A DNA stretch of 64,000 bases, taken from positions 29,636,795 to 29,700,794 of the forward strand of contig OU015524.1 of the NCBI GenBank assembly GCA_907165065.1, given 5' to 3'. Below, in pieces: positions 1-11,668 of the stretch (the stretch's first letter is position 1; the number at the start of each line of letters is the position of its first letter). Origin of the DNA: Caprimulgus europaeus (lineage: Eukaryota > Chordata > Aves > Caprimulgiformes > Caprimulgidae). A model generated the notes under the pieces. The model was given only the letters and a program-made list of their open reading frames with translations, did no database searches and was not told the origin of the DNA. The translations under genes were made by a program, and so were the position numbers.

Positions 1-678
1 TGGTAACAGAACACCTTAGGGTCTAATTCTTCAGTCAGAGGAAAAGTAATCTGTATTTTCTTAATGCAATAAGGAATAAGACAAACAATAATCATAATGA
101 CTGTTAAAGTAGAGTAGAAAAATGGGAAGAATTACCATGGTAGGAAAAACATCTTCTCTGCCAGCATTCAGGGAAAAAGCTACCAGGAAGGCAGAGTATT
201 GGGATGCTGAGCCATTGTAGACACCACCCGCAGCCATCCATGCCTTCACACAAAACCTAGATGTAGTTAAGACCAGCTGCTAAGCCTGCACAGGAGATGT
301 GAGCCTTGTCACAGCAGGCTGTCTTAGGGCACAGACCTCAGCCAGAAGAAGTGGATGCCTTGTTGGCAGGGGATGTGGAAGATAAACTCAACTGCAGTGA
401 AGTAACTGCACCCTCACCTTCAGCTTGTGTGTGGTTAAAATAGTCTGACCTGTCTGAAGAGCAAGGCCAGGGATGTCTGCTCCATAATGTTTCCTTCACT
501 AATACCTGACAAAATAAACCTAATACCTAAATCCACTATGCCCCACAAATAGTTAACCACAGAGAAGAATCCTCCAGGCAAAACAAGGCAGAGCTGCCCA
601 CTGTGTGGGCACAAACTTTAGCATACCAACTTCTGCAATGTGTACAATGCTGCATCTGTAAAACACTTCATCCGGCTG

Positions 679-705
679 AAAAAAAAAAAAGAAAAAGAAA
701 AAAAA
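679..705 (+). repeat. A-rich low-complexity tract
   Basis: Run of A interrupted only by two G bases. It could be the tail of an old retroposed sequence, but no element is recognisable upstream. Confidence 0.8.
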
Positions 706-1105
706 CCACCCAAAAATTCCAGACAGAGTGATTGTAAACATATTCCCATAACACATGAAGTAGGGACAAGTGGACAAGTACTTGACTACATGAGTTTCAC
801 AGCTCACTGGGTGTCATTCCAAAAAGCATCTGTCACCGCCACTGGCAATGAATTTTGGAAACAACTGTATTTTGCATCTCAGAGTTTAACAGGATTGCAC
901 AGCTGCCAACGAACTACCTAAGCCTAAAGACCTAGTAAATGTGCATTTTACCTCTCCAGATCTCGTCCTTGGTTATATTATCAGTGACAAGAGTGACAAT
1001 GTTGCTAGGATGGTGTTAGACAGCAAATTCACACAGGGATTTGACTTGTCAAATCAGCACTCTCTGTCTGAACTTTTGCACGATTCTCTTAAGAGCAATT
1101 GCTTC

Positions 1106-1124
1106 TTTTTTTTTTTTTTTTTTT
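1106..1124 (+). repeat. T19 homopolymer
   Basis: Nineteen consecutive T. On the minus strand this is a poly(A) run; no recognisable retroposed body precedes it on that strand. Confidence 0.9.
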
Positions 1125-4100
1125 CATACTGAACATGTTCCATTTGAGGTTTATAAACTTCTACCCATTTCGGTAATTCCAGAAGAGCAAGTACAGGATT
1201 AGAAAATATATTGTGACTTGCAAGAAAAGCACAAAATCACTTGCTGCCTCCTTGCTGAGATGTACGTACAGGACGGGTGTTTATAGCAACTACAAATTTT
1301 GGGGGGGTGGCAGGCAAAGAAAGTGGCCTCTTCATGCCACTGGGAATTTGGCTGCAATAGCATCAGGATTTACTCCTTCCTGCATATTACTGTTAGATGT
1401 GAGAAACTATTGCACTGGGGGCCATATTAATACCTAGTAAGACAGAATCCCATATCCTAAAGAATGTAAGTTTTAAAAGAAAAAGAATGGGGAAATAATC
1501 AAGGTACATAGAGCTAAATTAATTGGCCTGAGTTCAACATTAGAGTCAGAAACAAACCCCAGATTTCTCTTCTCCAGTGTTCATTCTTCTGAAATAGGCT
1601 GTTCTCCCACACCAGCCCACTCGAGGACTGTCACTGAACTGTGCAGAGGAGCTGTCCCTTAGCCACAGAGAAGAGAGTTAGAATTCAACCATGAATGAAA
1701 TTACTGCTCTAGAGTTGTTTCAGTCAACTGTGAAAAATAAAAAAAGACCTAAGTAATTTCTATATTAATTTGAATAGTATCTGAGTTTATCCTTACCCTT
1801 GTACCTGCAAAAATATTGCTGGGCAATAATCAAGATCAGCCACTGTTTTCCATAAGGAAAGACTAGTCTAAATTGGTCCATTTTTATCCCAAAGACCCAT
1901 TTCTCCCTTATCAGCACCACTGTCAATTCAAACAAGAGAATTAGGGCAAATGCACACTAGAGACTTCTGGCTGATAAAATGTATTAGTAAGGAGTGTAAA
2001 GTGATGTGATATCTTGGCCCTTCCTGACGCTTCCTGGGAGGGAAACCACTGTAAAAGGTAGCCCTGCCCTTATTGCCTCCTACAGAACTGTCGAGAGCAT
2101 GGTTGTTCCTATCACCTACTCTGGCTGACAACCCATAAAGCTGCTGGACAAGGACTGGGGCATGTGCAATAATGTCTCAGCATAGGTCCACCTGACACAA
2201 GTGGGACAATTCAGCTGGGACATCCCGTGGTTCTAACAAGCTGTGGATATCTTTCAATGTCCAAATACATGAATTTCTTTCTGCAGTGCTCAGCTCTGGG
2301 ATGTTCTGGCTCCAAATATGCAGACAATCAATTTGATGCCCATGTGAGAGAGAAGAAAGAGGGAACTGAAGAGTCTGAGGAAGTGGCATGGCACAACAGT
2401 TTGATTCTTACTTAATAGCCCATATTTCCTTGCTGCAAGTGCTGCAGGTAGGTGACACATTTAAGGGTTGGGTTGTGGCAATCTCAGGGCCATGAAACTG
2501 CACACACACTTGCATGCATCTCTGTCTAAAAGATTTATTTTGGTTGCTAATGTTTCTTCTCTTACCCACAGTGTGTTCTGTTTTGATCTTGATTTTGGGC
2601 CCAGCTGAGAATTCAAATATACTATTAGAGCACATCTTCCCAAACACTATTGTACTAGTATAGGTTTCTAGCCTACGAGAAGGCAAAATATAAAACCTGA
2701 ATCATCTTTCCACCATATGAGTCAAAAATACATCCCTTTAAAATACAGAACAGAGAATATATCTGGCTTTGTTCAACATTCTGCTTTCTAGGCTATGAGG
2801 CATTATTTCCCATTTAAAATACAAGGATGTTATGAATTGAAAAAAAGAGTAAATCGTATTGGAAATCACAAAGTATTTTTCTTCCTAGCAGCTGTATAGC
2901 AAGTTAACACCAGTTTTTCTAAGAGGCTGTCTGCATTTATTAGTGGTCTTTGGCTAAACTGTGAATGAAAAACTAGGTTAAAAAAGAACAACCCCTGCAG
3001 AAATGAAAACGATGTTTGCAATAATTGCTTAATGATGTTTTTTTACTACTTCTGTGCTAGGAACCGTAGCTTGCATTATACAAATGCTTTACAGAGGGGT
3101 AGTAAATTGTCATTCTCTCTATGGATTTACAAGATCAATCTTGGTAATTTGTTAGTTACAGTGTATGTAATGTGATATTATTGCTCATGTTACACAAGAG
3201 GATTACACAGCTTACTAAATAAAGCAGTGGTCTTTACATTAGGGACCATACTTCCTTCCAGACTGATGCCTAGTCAAGTGAAATTAGATTGGTGATCTCA
3301 GCCTTAGGACCATCTCCGGTGACTATAGTCTAAGATCCTCAAATGACTAAATACAACGGAGCCAATCACTCATCTCTATATCGTAGCCCCTAACACCTGG
3401 ATTCCAGATTCTTACAGGTTTTTTATTCATCAGCTGTTGAAACACACTGATGTGTGGTTTTCAGTGCAAGATTTACTGAGTCCCAGATTTGTACCTGCGC
3501 TCTTGTTAGTTTATTAGGGGCCTGTGAAATTCTATTCAGGTTGTATAAAGGCACGTTCAACTACTCTTTTTAACAGGCTTCGTATTTTGCAGTTTGAAAA
3601 TTCATCCATATTTCACCCTTGGCTTAAGGAGGAAGAGATATTGTTATTACTGTGTTGGATGGTTGATATAAATCAGAGAGAACAGAAAGAAGAAAGAGCT
3701 ATTAAAACTTGCAGGTTTTTTTCAGTCTGAATTTGCTCTTTACAAGATTTTGTTCTTGAAAGTCCTTGTGTTGATATTCTACTGCTCAGCCTGAAATTTA
3801 AATACTTCTCCTCTGTCCATGAAGTTTGCCTTTTTTTATTATTTGCAGAGAGTTATCTGTCCATAGATGTCTCACTTCTCCTCCCCATGTTTAATTGTAA
3901 CACCATTTTCTGAGCTCTAGTTAGCATTTCAATATATTTCAGGTGCAGTGGGTCTTACAATTGAACACAAGATCCCAGATGTACCTAATTAAAAGAGAAT
4001 GATGTCTTAACCACCTGGGATCAAATTGTTAATGTTTGTTTTCCTTTGATTATTTTTCCCATTCTAAAACTTTTGAATATTTTTTTTATTGATTAAAACG

Positions 4101-4920
4101 GCTGCACTGCCAGCTTTAAGCCTGCTAGTCTCTGTTTATCTGGGAAAGGGTAAAGCTCAGCATTGCTCTGTCGATCTAGATCAGCCCTGACCACGAAAGA
4201 CTGTATCTGTGGCTAAGACTTGTATTTAAGTGAAGCCAGCCCATCCATAGATCCCTCAACACTGGTAATTTTTTATAACCCTCAAGCATCTACCAATCCT
4301 TTGCACTGTAAACTTAGTGAGGAAATGAATAATGCTCAAATTTTCAAAAATACTTAAGTAGTCAAAGAGGTGGGGCACATTTAGAAAAAGGGCTGACCTT
4401 AAGGTTGTTCTAAATCACATACCCACCACCCGTTTCTACAGCAAGCTTCTTAGACTGACTCCCAGCATCAAGTCTGAATAAGCCTAAGAGCCTAGAGCAG
4501 CCCCTGTGCCGAGGCCAACCCCACCCCTGCACCAGTATCCTCTCCTCCCCCTGCAGCATGACACGTCAAAACACTGGAAATGCGTGGGTACTGGTCCTAC
4601 AAAATCCCTCTTCCTCATTTAGGACTTGTCCCTGCTTCACTTCCTGAAACTTTTTTGGGAGCCAAACCTGGAGAGGTAGATAAGCAGTCCATCCACTGCT
4701 GCCAAAGGCTCTCCCATTTAGCAGTGGTACCTGTCTCAGACTGCTTAAGGATGCTCCTTGGTTAAAATTTTAATAAAAAATGGGCCCTAAATCCAAGCAG
4801 CAGAAATATGGGATGTGATTTGCTGGATTCCTTTGAAAAAACATCACACCATTCCCTGCAGCCTTTTTTAGGTTCATGTATATCTGTGAAGAATCCTGCT
4901 CCACGGCACAATGTAAACAT

Positions 4921-4942
4921 ATAAATAAATAAACAAATAATA
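4921..4942 (+). repeat. (ATAA)n-type short tandem repeat
   Basis: About five imperfect tetranucleotide units of the ATAA/ACAA type. Confidence 0.75.
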
Positions 4943-7900
4943 AAGGGACCCTAGTGTATTTTCAGTCTCTTCTGAGATAGAAAACAATGCACATTTGCCT
5001 GAGCAACTGTGCTTTTCGGTTGAGACAGCTGAACTCTCAGGAACGGAGCTGTGACTGCCTATTTGTTTTAGGTGGACAACAATGTCTGTAAATCACTAGC
5101 TTCTGGTTACTGCTGACCAAGACTACTTGAATATAACCTATAAGTTGAATTATCTGCATCCCATTGCTAAGCTCCAAAAGCCCTTTAGTCACTTCACTGC
5201 AAACACTGCGGTTGCTGTGCAATGCGGCTCAGACAGCTCTAACGAGTAGTCTCAGCAGCCTTGGCTTGGCTTTGTGCTTTGCAAGGACACAGGCATGCTA
5301 ATCGGTGAGGGATGGGTAATTTGAGGGAAGTTTTCTGCATTTTTTGCTGCTGCTACAACAGAATGAAAACTTGCTGTAGTTTAGATCAATGGCTGCAATA
5401 CCAGCCTGTCAGGCAGAGGTGGCATGTGCCTGGGTCACAGCTCAGGAGTTGTGCTGGTTCATGGTGGCTGCTGTCACCAAAGTATCTCCTGATGTGGGCC
5501 AGCACCCAAGGGGCAAAGGCCTGAATCTGGAAGAAAGCTGCGGAGCAGCTGGAGATCTGAGACTGTACAATATAATCTCAAGCCAAAGGACGTGATGGTC
5601 CTTTGGCCAAGGTCCTAGTGTTCCCCCACTTCCCTTCTGACCCCACCTAGAGATCCTCTCCAGGAATGGGCAGCCCAGGTGCAGAGCCAGTGGCACTCAG
5701 TTGGGTGGCTGCTCAAAGGTCCTTTTGGAGGCGGCACCAGCTGTGCCATGCAGAGTCCCACCATCCCCATCACCCAGTGATTAGGGCTCAGAAGCAGCAG
5801 AGGTGAACCCCTCTTAGACACCACTGAGGCTGTCAGTGATCCCTGAATGAAACAACTGTTGGGGTGAGACAGGAGTGGATAGGAACCCACTTCCCAATAC
5901 AAGAGGGAAGTTAAGATCTGACAGAAGCAATTTCCCACTGTTTACTGCAGATAGAGATTCCACATGCTCATGTCAGGTAGCAAGCAGAGGAGAAGCAAGG
6001 CCAGTCTCCTAAAATCAGTGCTGTAAAATGATTATTGCTTTACGCAGAAGAGATGTGGGAGTGAAAACGACAGAGATTGGGAGCTCTGCTCTTTTACATT
6101 TTTACAAAGGAGACTGTGTAATTACTGGACCAAAGCTCATAGCAGAACTTGTAAACACATTGTCAGTGTAGTGGCCTCCATTCCCAGATTTTTAACTATA
6201 GTTCAATCTTTCCCTTCCGTTCACAGGTACAAATGCCTCTGGCTTTCTGGAAGTGACTAGAGCAGAATTGACTTGCTAGTTCTTACCCTAAGAAACTGTT
6301 GGTAGCCTACAGGTAGAAATCAAAAGCGTGTCAGTTGAGATTTGGGTAAAGTAAGATTTCTGCAGCGTTAAGGCGGTTTAAGCGCTCAGATCTGCAAATT
6401 GGCCTGGTCTTTGTACTTTTCTTGCTTTACCAAAAAATCTAGAGTGAAACTTGCCATTCTGGGTTACTTCACCATGAATCACAAGGGCAAATGAGGCTTT
6501 AGGCATACACCTTCGGGTTTTCTTTTTTTAAGTAGTTTCAAAATTTCCTGCAGAGAATGAGGAGGCAGCTACTGATCATTTATAAACCATTAACCACAAA
6601 CAGTGTTAAGAAATTTGGTTCAAACTAATTGATAAAGCACAAAAAGATGCAAAATATCCAAGGTTTTTTGTTGTTTTGGTTTTTTGTTTTTTTCCCGTGG
6701 AGTATCGGTGATTGAGATTTTAGGAGGAGAAACATGTCAGAACTCAGCCAGGGTTATTTAAATAATATTATGTTATTATCTTGATTATAAACTGTTGAGA
6801 GAAGTTTCTTTACTGTTAAATTGTTTATAACTTTGGTTTTTGATAAATGTTCAATAAGAACTTTTACATTATAAGGCTTGGCTCAGTTTTCCAACACACT
6901 GCAACTCACAATCAAACCCAATTTATAATGTATACATTGACAGAAGCTCCTGTGTTGGCAGGATATGAAAAAGCTGACGTCTCCACCATGGCAGAAATAC
7001 TTCTAACATTGACACTAAGGCATCCCCAAAGACTTTTCTTTTTCTGAAGAAAACAGATCACCAAGGCTGGGCAGGTGGGATGGGAAGATCTTACCTTCCA
7101 ACACACTTTCTCTTGAGAGCATCAGGAATAGTTTTAGTCCATGTGCCTCAGGAGGCTGACACAAAGTCCCGTGAAGCCAAGGGGATGATTTTCAGTAACA
7201 TCAGCAGGCATTTGCTGAGGACCCAAAAAGCTGTGTGAATTAAATCAGCAAATCAGAAATGGAAGATGGAGCCAGGCCCAGGCTGGACTTCAGGAAGCAA
7301 CTGAGAATTATTAGTTCAAAGGAATGAAGCCCTGAAACACAGCTCCAATATCACCCTATCCGTAATCCCTCTGTCGGCTGCTGCTCTTGGATCTAGTCAG
7401 GGGCTCATCTTTTAGCAGCTAAAGCAGCAGTTTGCTCATTCCACAAAACAACTACCAGCCATAAGTGTCTCCCAAAACAGGAACCAGAGCAGGGTTTGCC
7501 ACGCTTAGTTGATTTAGATAAAGATAGGGGTATCCTGAGTCCTGACAGGGGCAATTTTCACCTCCAAGGTAGTACCTTATGCTCCATTTCCAGCTAAATC
7601 ACTCAAAACCACTGATTTCTTTCTTGTTTCCCAGAGGGAACACAAGGAAGCATGCCACAGCAACACAATCCTTCATAAAATTAGGCCAACAATAATATTT
7701 TTTTGCAAAAGTTTTTTCAGTAGTTTGTTCATACTTTCCTGCTGGGCAGAAAAGGACAGAGAATGACATGTCCCTCGTGTCCAAGTCCCTGACAATGTGA
7801 ATGCAATAAAACCAGCATGAAATACAGGGAGTTTTTAAAGGGATGTTTTATCAGCCTTCTTCTCTCCGCCTGTTTTCCTGAGAGATCACAAAAAGAACAC

Positions 7901-10900
7901 AAAGAGAGAAAGTTAGATGAGTTGAGGAGAAAGAGGCAAATCTTCAAGGTGTTGCCTGACCCAGCCCTGCACTTGGTGACAGCTCCCACCTTGTCAGGTA
8001 GAGACAGTGGGTTCCCCATCGTCCCCCAGCCTGCCTGAAGCACACGTCAAAACACGTATATTGGAGTGATGTCATGCTTGAGCTGCAGCGAGCTCCCACC
8101 TCCCATGTTTGTGTGGCATGGGCCAGACCAGAAGTTCACACTGACACTGAAAGCTGAACGTGACCCCCATGAAGCATGGTGAGGTCCAGCAGCCCTCCCA
8201 TCCACTAAGGAAAGGTAACCAAGCCCTGGAAGTGTGCAAACTCCAAAAGGCAAAGACTCTCCAGAGTCAACGAGACTTTTTTTATTGATGCTATAGAGAA
8301 ACCAGATGCAATGATGTCATCATGTATAAATGCTATAATAGATGAATCTAAAAAGGTAAAAATAGTCTGTAATGAACTAGTTGCAAGTGCTCTGCAAGAA
8401 CAGTGGAGCTTTATACTGCTCTCAAATATTCCTACTGAGTTTTTGAAGTGTAGCTATTTTCAGAAACATAGTGATCAAACACACTTTAATAGGTAGAGGC
8501 TTGCAATATAAAGTGTATCCTCATTTACATGACAGTGGAAAAAAGAAGGAAGCAAAATGTATCATTTAAAACCACACTTGATTAGCTGAGACTGATTGTT
8601 ACACATGCCAATTATTACATTTTAATCCTAAAATATCTGTCTCTACTAGCAGCATATTTTATGGTTTTATTAGGAATGTCACATTGCCTTTTCCTACTTA
8701 ACTGAAAATAATTCAAACAAAATGTTGGAAGTTTTGCATTACAGCTTGTTAGAAAAAAATGTTATCTTTCCAAAACAGTTATTTTAGGAAAAATCCTAAA
8801 TATTTCAGAACTGTTTTCAATATTCAAGCAAAGTCCAACACACTGTGAAAACACACTTCCTTAATACATGAGGAGCTTCACTTGACAAGTTCTTGTACAG
8901 TAGTTTCCCCTTTTGCAGAAGGGCTCTTTGGAAAAGGTCTGGCTAAAGAGCACATTGAATGCCATCTGGCTTGAGACCCTACCCATGGAGGCAACTCTCA
9001 TGTCTACAGAGTAGCAGAGGACTTTAATTCCAATCCAAATATTTTCTCTTTCAGGCAAGGTATTTTAACTTTTTGACTAACATAAATAAATAAAATACCA
9101 TAAAAAGCAAATACTTTTGCAAAAGAAATCTCACATCATCAGAATTAGAGCTGTGTAAATGACTGGACTTCATGGGAGAGAAGTCAAATTAAAATATTAG
9201 TAGGAATAAATATAATGATCAATTTTCAGTCTTGCTAGGTTTATTTACTTAGTTATTTATTGCAATTATTTTTGGAAGATCAAACTGCAAAATGTCAAAA
9301 GTTTGTTGAAAACTTGAGTATTGACCTGCTCTATTCAGGACACAACTTCTACTGTCTGTGCTATTTTTAATAATGTTAGCAGAACTCAGAAGAGGTGATC
9401 ACAAAACATGGATGATTTAAAATACTACTGCTGAAAACACCTTTCAGTTGAACTCTGAAATTCCTGAGATGTAACTGCTGTGGTCAATTTCAAGCCTACT
9501 GATTGGGAGAGAACTTCTTAAATCATGCCATTCATAAGAAATAAAAATCTACTCAAAATGAGCCCAAGGCAAATGTTTTTTATATACAGATTTCAAAATC
9601 ATGCAAGACTGTTAAGTCCAGTCAGTTACTACTTCCTCACAAACTTAATTTTCAAGCATGAGTCCATTTTATAAGCCCACCAACATTCAGTGGCATTTCT
9701 CTCAAAATATATATTTACATTATATGAATACAAGCACAGAATTTATAGCTTCATTCAAGATCAACTATATGCAATAATTCAGATACAATGAACAGATGCA
9801 AACCCCAAAGCTAAAGGTCAGACACTATTAAACTTATTGCTCTTCATATGTACAGAAGCCCCTGTTAAAATGTACAGGACACCTGAACTTTTTGCTATAT
9901 GGCCCTCACGATGGGGCATGGGGATTTTTTTATGTTTTAGAAGTTAATCAGCCTTTTGTGGCAGTAACTCTGAAGTGAAGTGTTACCTGGTGTGCCAGGA
10001 ATGTCCTGTTTTCTTTTGAGTGGAGCCTGCCAAGGTACTGCATTACCATCATATGCCTTTCATAACCGCTCACTATTATCAGCTTCTCAGTTTCATCTCT
10101 TGGATCAGCAGCAGTTTCTTAAAAGTATTTATTTTCTTTGCTAGCCCAGGAAAGGGCTGTCACAGCACATTGGACTACAGCAGCAAATGAGCCCACTGGA
10201 GCAGCAAGGCTGCTCGGCTCCCCCTGCAGCCTCCTACACCCTCATGGAGGTGTACCTGGGGTACATGTCTGGCTCACCTAGAGAAGGGTAGGGAAGGTGT
10301 GGTACAACTTTCCATAGTATATCTAGGTTTCATTTCTCCTCTCTGTCAAACCACTGCTGCCAGGGATGGCACTCATCCTGCAGGGATTACAAAGATACTG
10401 CCTAAAGGCAAATAATTTGCTGCTGCACTGTACCAGGCTGCAGCAGAAAGCAGGTAGGTTAGCAATATTTTGCCCAGAGAAGGATGACTTCACTGTCTTG
10501 TAACAAAAATTGAAATCTTCCTCTCTCCACTTCACATGACAAAAAGGCTAGGAACAGATCAAAAGGACCCTACAAACTCCTTATCATGTTGGGGAAGCCT
10601 TTCCTCTCACAGCTGCAGAGGAGGGCAGCTGAGGACCCACTTGGAAGTTTCAGCAGAGACAGTTGGACTTGATTTGTGAAGAGCAGGCTGCAAAGTCTGG
10701 GTTACATCTACTGAGACCTGGGCCAACCTCTGCTGTGGACTGGGCTGCTGCATCAGTTGCTGCAGCTGAGGCTGTTTGCACTGGGGAGCATCTGCCCAAC
10801 AGCCTTGCTGGTTTGCTTGTTCCTCTGCCTCAGTATATGTGCTGTTTGCTGCTGCCAGAAGGTGCTCTTCTCCCACCACCTGTATGCTGCCTATGCCTGG

Positions 10901-10934
10901 GACATAGGCTGAATTAGCAAGAGTATAGCTCTGG

Positions 10935-11668
10935 GTCAGACAGGCTGGAGGATGACGGGATGGAGAGTAGCCCTGCAGAGGACCTGGGGGTACTGATGGA
11001 TGAAAAGCTGGACATGAGCCGGCAATGTGCACTTGCAGCCCAGAGGGTCAACTGTATTCTGGGTTGCATCCAAAGAAGCGTGGCCAGCAGGTATAGGGAG
11101 GTGATTCTGCCTCTCTACTCTGCTCTTGTGAGACCCCACCTGGAGTACTGTGTCCAGCTCCAGAGTCCTCAGCACAAGACAGACATGGACCTGCTGAAGC
11201 AGGTCCAGAGGAGAGCCACAAAGATGATTAGAAGGATGGAAAATGTCTCCTGTGACATGCTGAAAGGGTTCAGGTTGTTCCGCCTGGAGAAGAGAAGGCT
11301 TCAGGGAGACCTTATTGCAGCCTTTCAGTACTTAAAGGGGGCCTATAGGAAAGATGGGGACAAACATTTTAGCAAGGCCTGTAGCGATAGGACAAGCGCT
11401 AATGGCTTTAAACTAAAAGAGGGTAGATTTAGATGAGATATAAGGAAGAAATCTTTTATGATGTGGATGGTGAAACACTGGAACATTGGTTGCCCAGAGA
11501 GGTGGCAGAAGCCTAGTCCCTGGAAACATTTAAGGTCAGATTGGATAGGACTGTGAGCAACCTGTTCTAGTTGAAGATGACCCTGCACATTTCAGGGTGG
11601 GGTTGGACTAGATGATTTTTAAAGCTCCTTTCCAATCCAAACCATTCTATGATTCTGTGATTCCATTC
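10935..11668 (+). mobile_element. CR1 non-LTR retrotransposon, 5'-truncated
   Basis: A 3' fragment of a chicken-repeat-1 type LINE in sense orientation. It begins inside the reverse-transcriptase reading frame near 10935, runs through the 3' untranslated region, and ends at about 11644-11668 in imperfect tandem octamers (ATTCTATG, ATTCTGTG, ATTCCATT), the CR1 hallmark. The conserved CR1 phrase for 'removed from the first-strand codons to the 3' UTR' is continuous: GACCTGGGGGTACTG, GAGACCCCACCTGGAGTACTG and GGAGACCTTATTGCAGCC are all present in the expected order. 5' truncation is normal for CR1, which lacks a poly(A) tail and makes no obvious target-site duplication. The copy is dead: it lacks ORF1, endonuclease and most of the polymerase, and its reading frame stops early compared with the consensus layout. 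The exact 5' edge is uncertain by about 20 bp. Confidence 0.95.
10960..11436 (+). pseudogene. CR1 ORF2 fragment, reverse-transcriptase C-terminus
   Basis: About 158 open codons from ATG at 10960 to TGA at 11434-11436, lying wholly inside the CR1 copy. The translation carries the C-terminal LINE polymerase signature: [17 protein letters not shown], then a C-rich helix, then [20 protein letters not shown], then a basic [12 protein letters not shown] segment. These match the region after the polymerase palm in CR1-class ORF2 proteins, which are normally about 900-1000 residues. The catalytic palm (FADD), the thumb start and the endonuclease are missing, so no activity is expected. The ATG is only the first methionine within the truncated frame and not the native start. 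A tryptophan usually found shortly after the LEYC motif appears replaced (LQS in place of a W-containing tripeptide). The frame survives probably because the copy is moderately young, not because of function. Confidence 0.85.

Larger units (their letters stand above)
1..10934. other. Non-coding block, no gene recognised
   Basis: About 10.9 kb of AT-rich DNA with stops in all six frames. The open stretches are short, many begin at non-ATG codons, and none resembles a known family. Visible structure is limited to simple sequence: an A-rich tract at 679-705, a T19 run at 1106-1124, and ATAA-type repeats at 4921-4942. A moderately GC-richer patch lies at 5380-5760, and a Q/A/P-rich translation on the minus strand at 10607-10930 is a composition effect of CTG/CAG-rich DNA. 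I see no promoter, RNA gene or intact mobile element. Unrecognised old repeats are likely but cannot be named by eye. Confidence 0.6.

Noticed and set aside
385-420. Minus-strand 36-bp stretch between an acceptor-like and a GTGAGG donor-like site
   Set aside because: Isolated, and only a dozen codons; indistinguishable from chance.
10607-10930. Q/A/P-rich open frame on the minus strand near the first CR1
   Set aside because: It reads through CTG/CAG-rich DNA and into the antisense of CR1, and has no domain; composition explains it.
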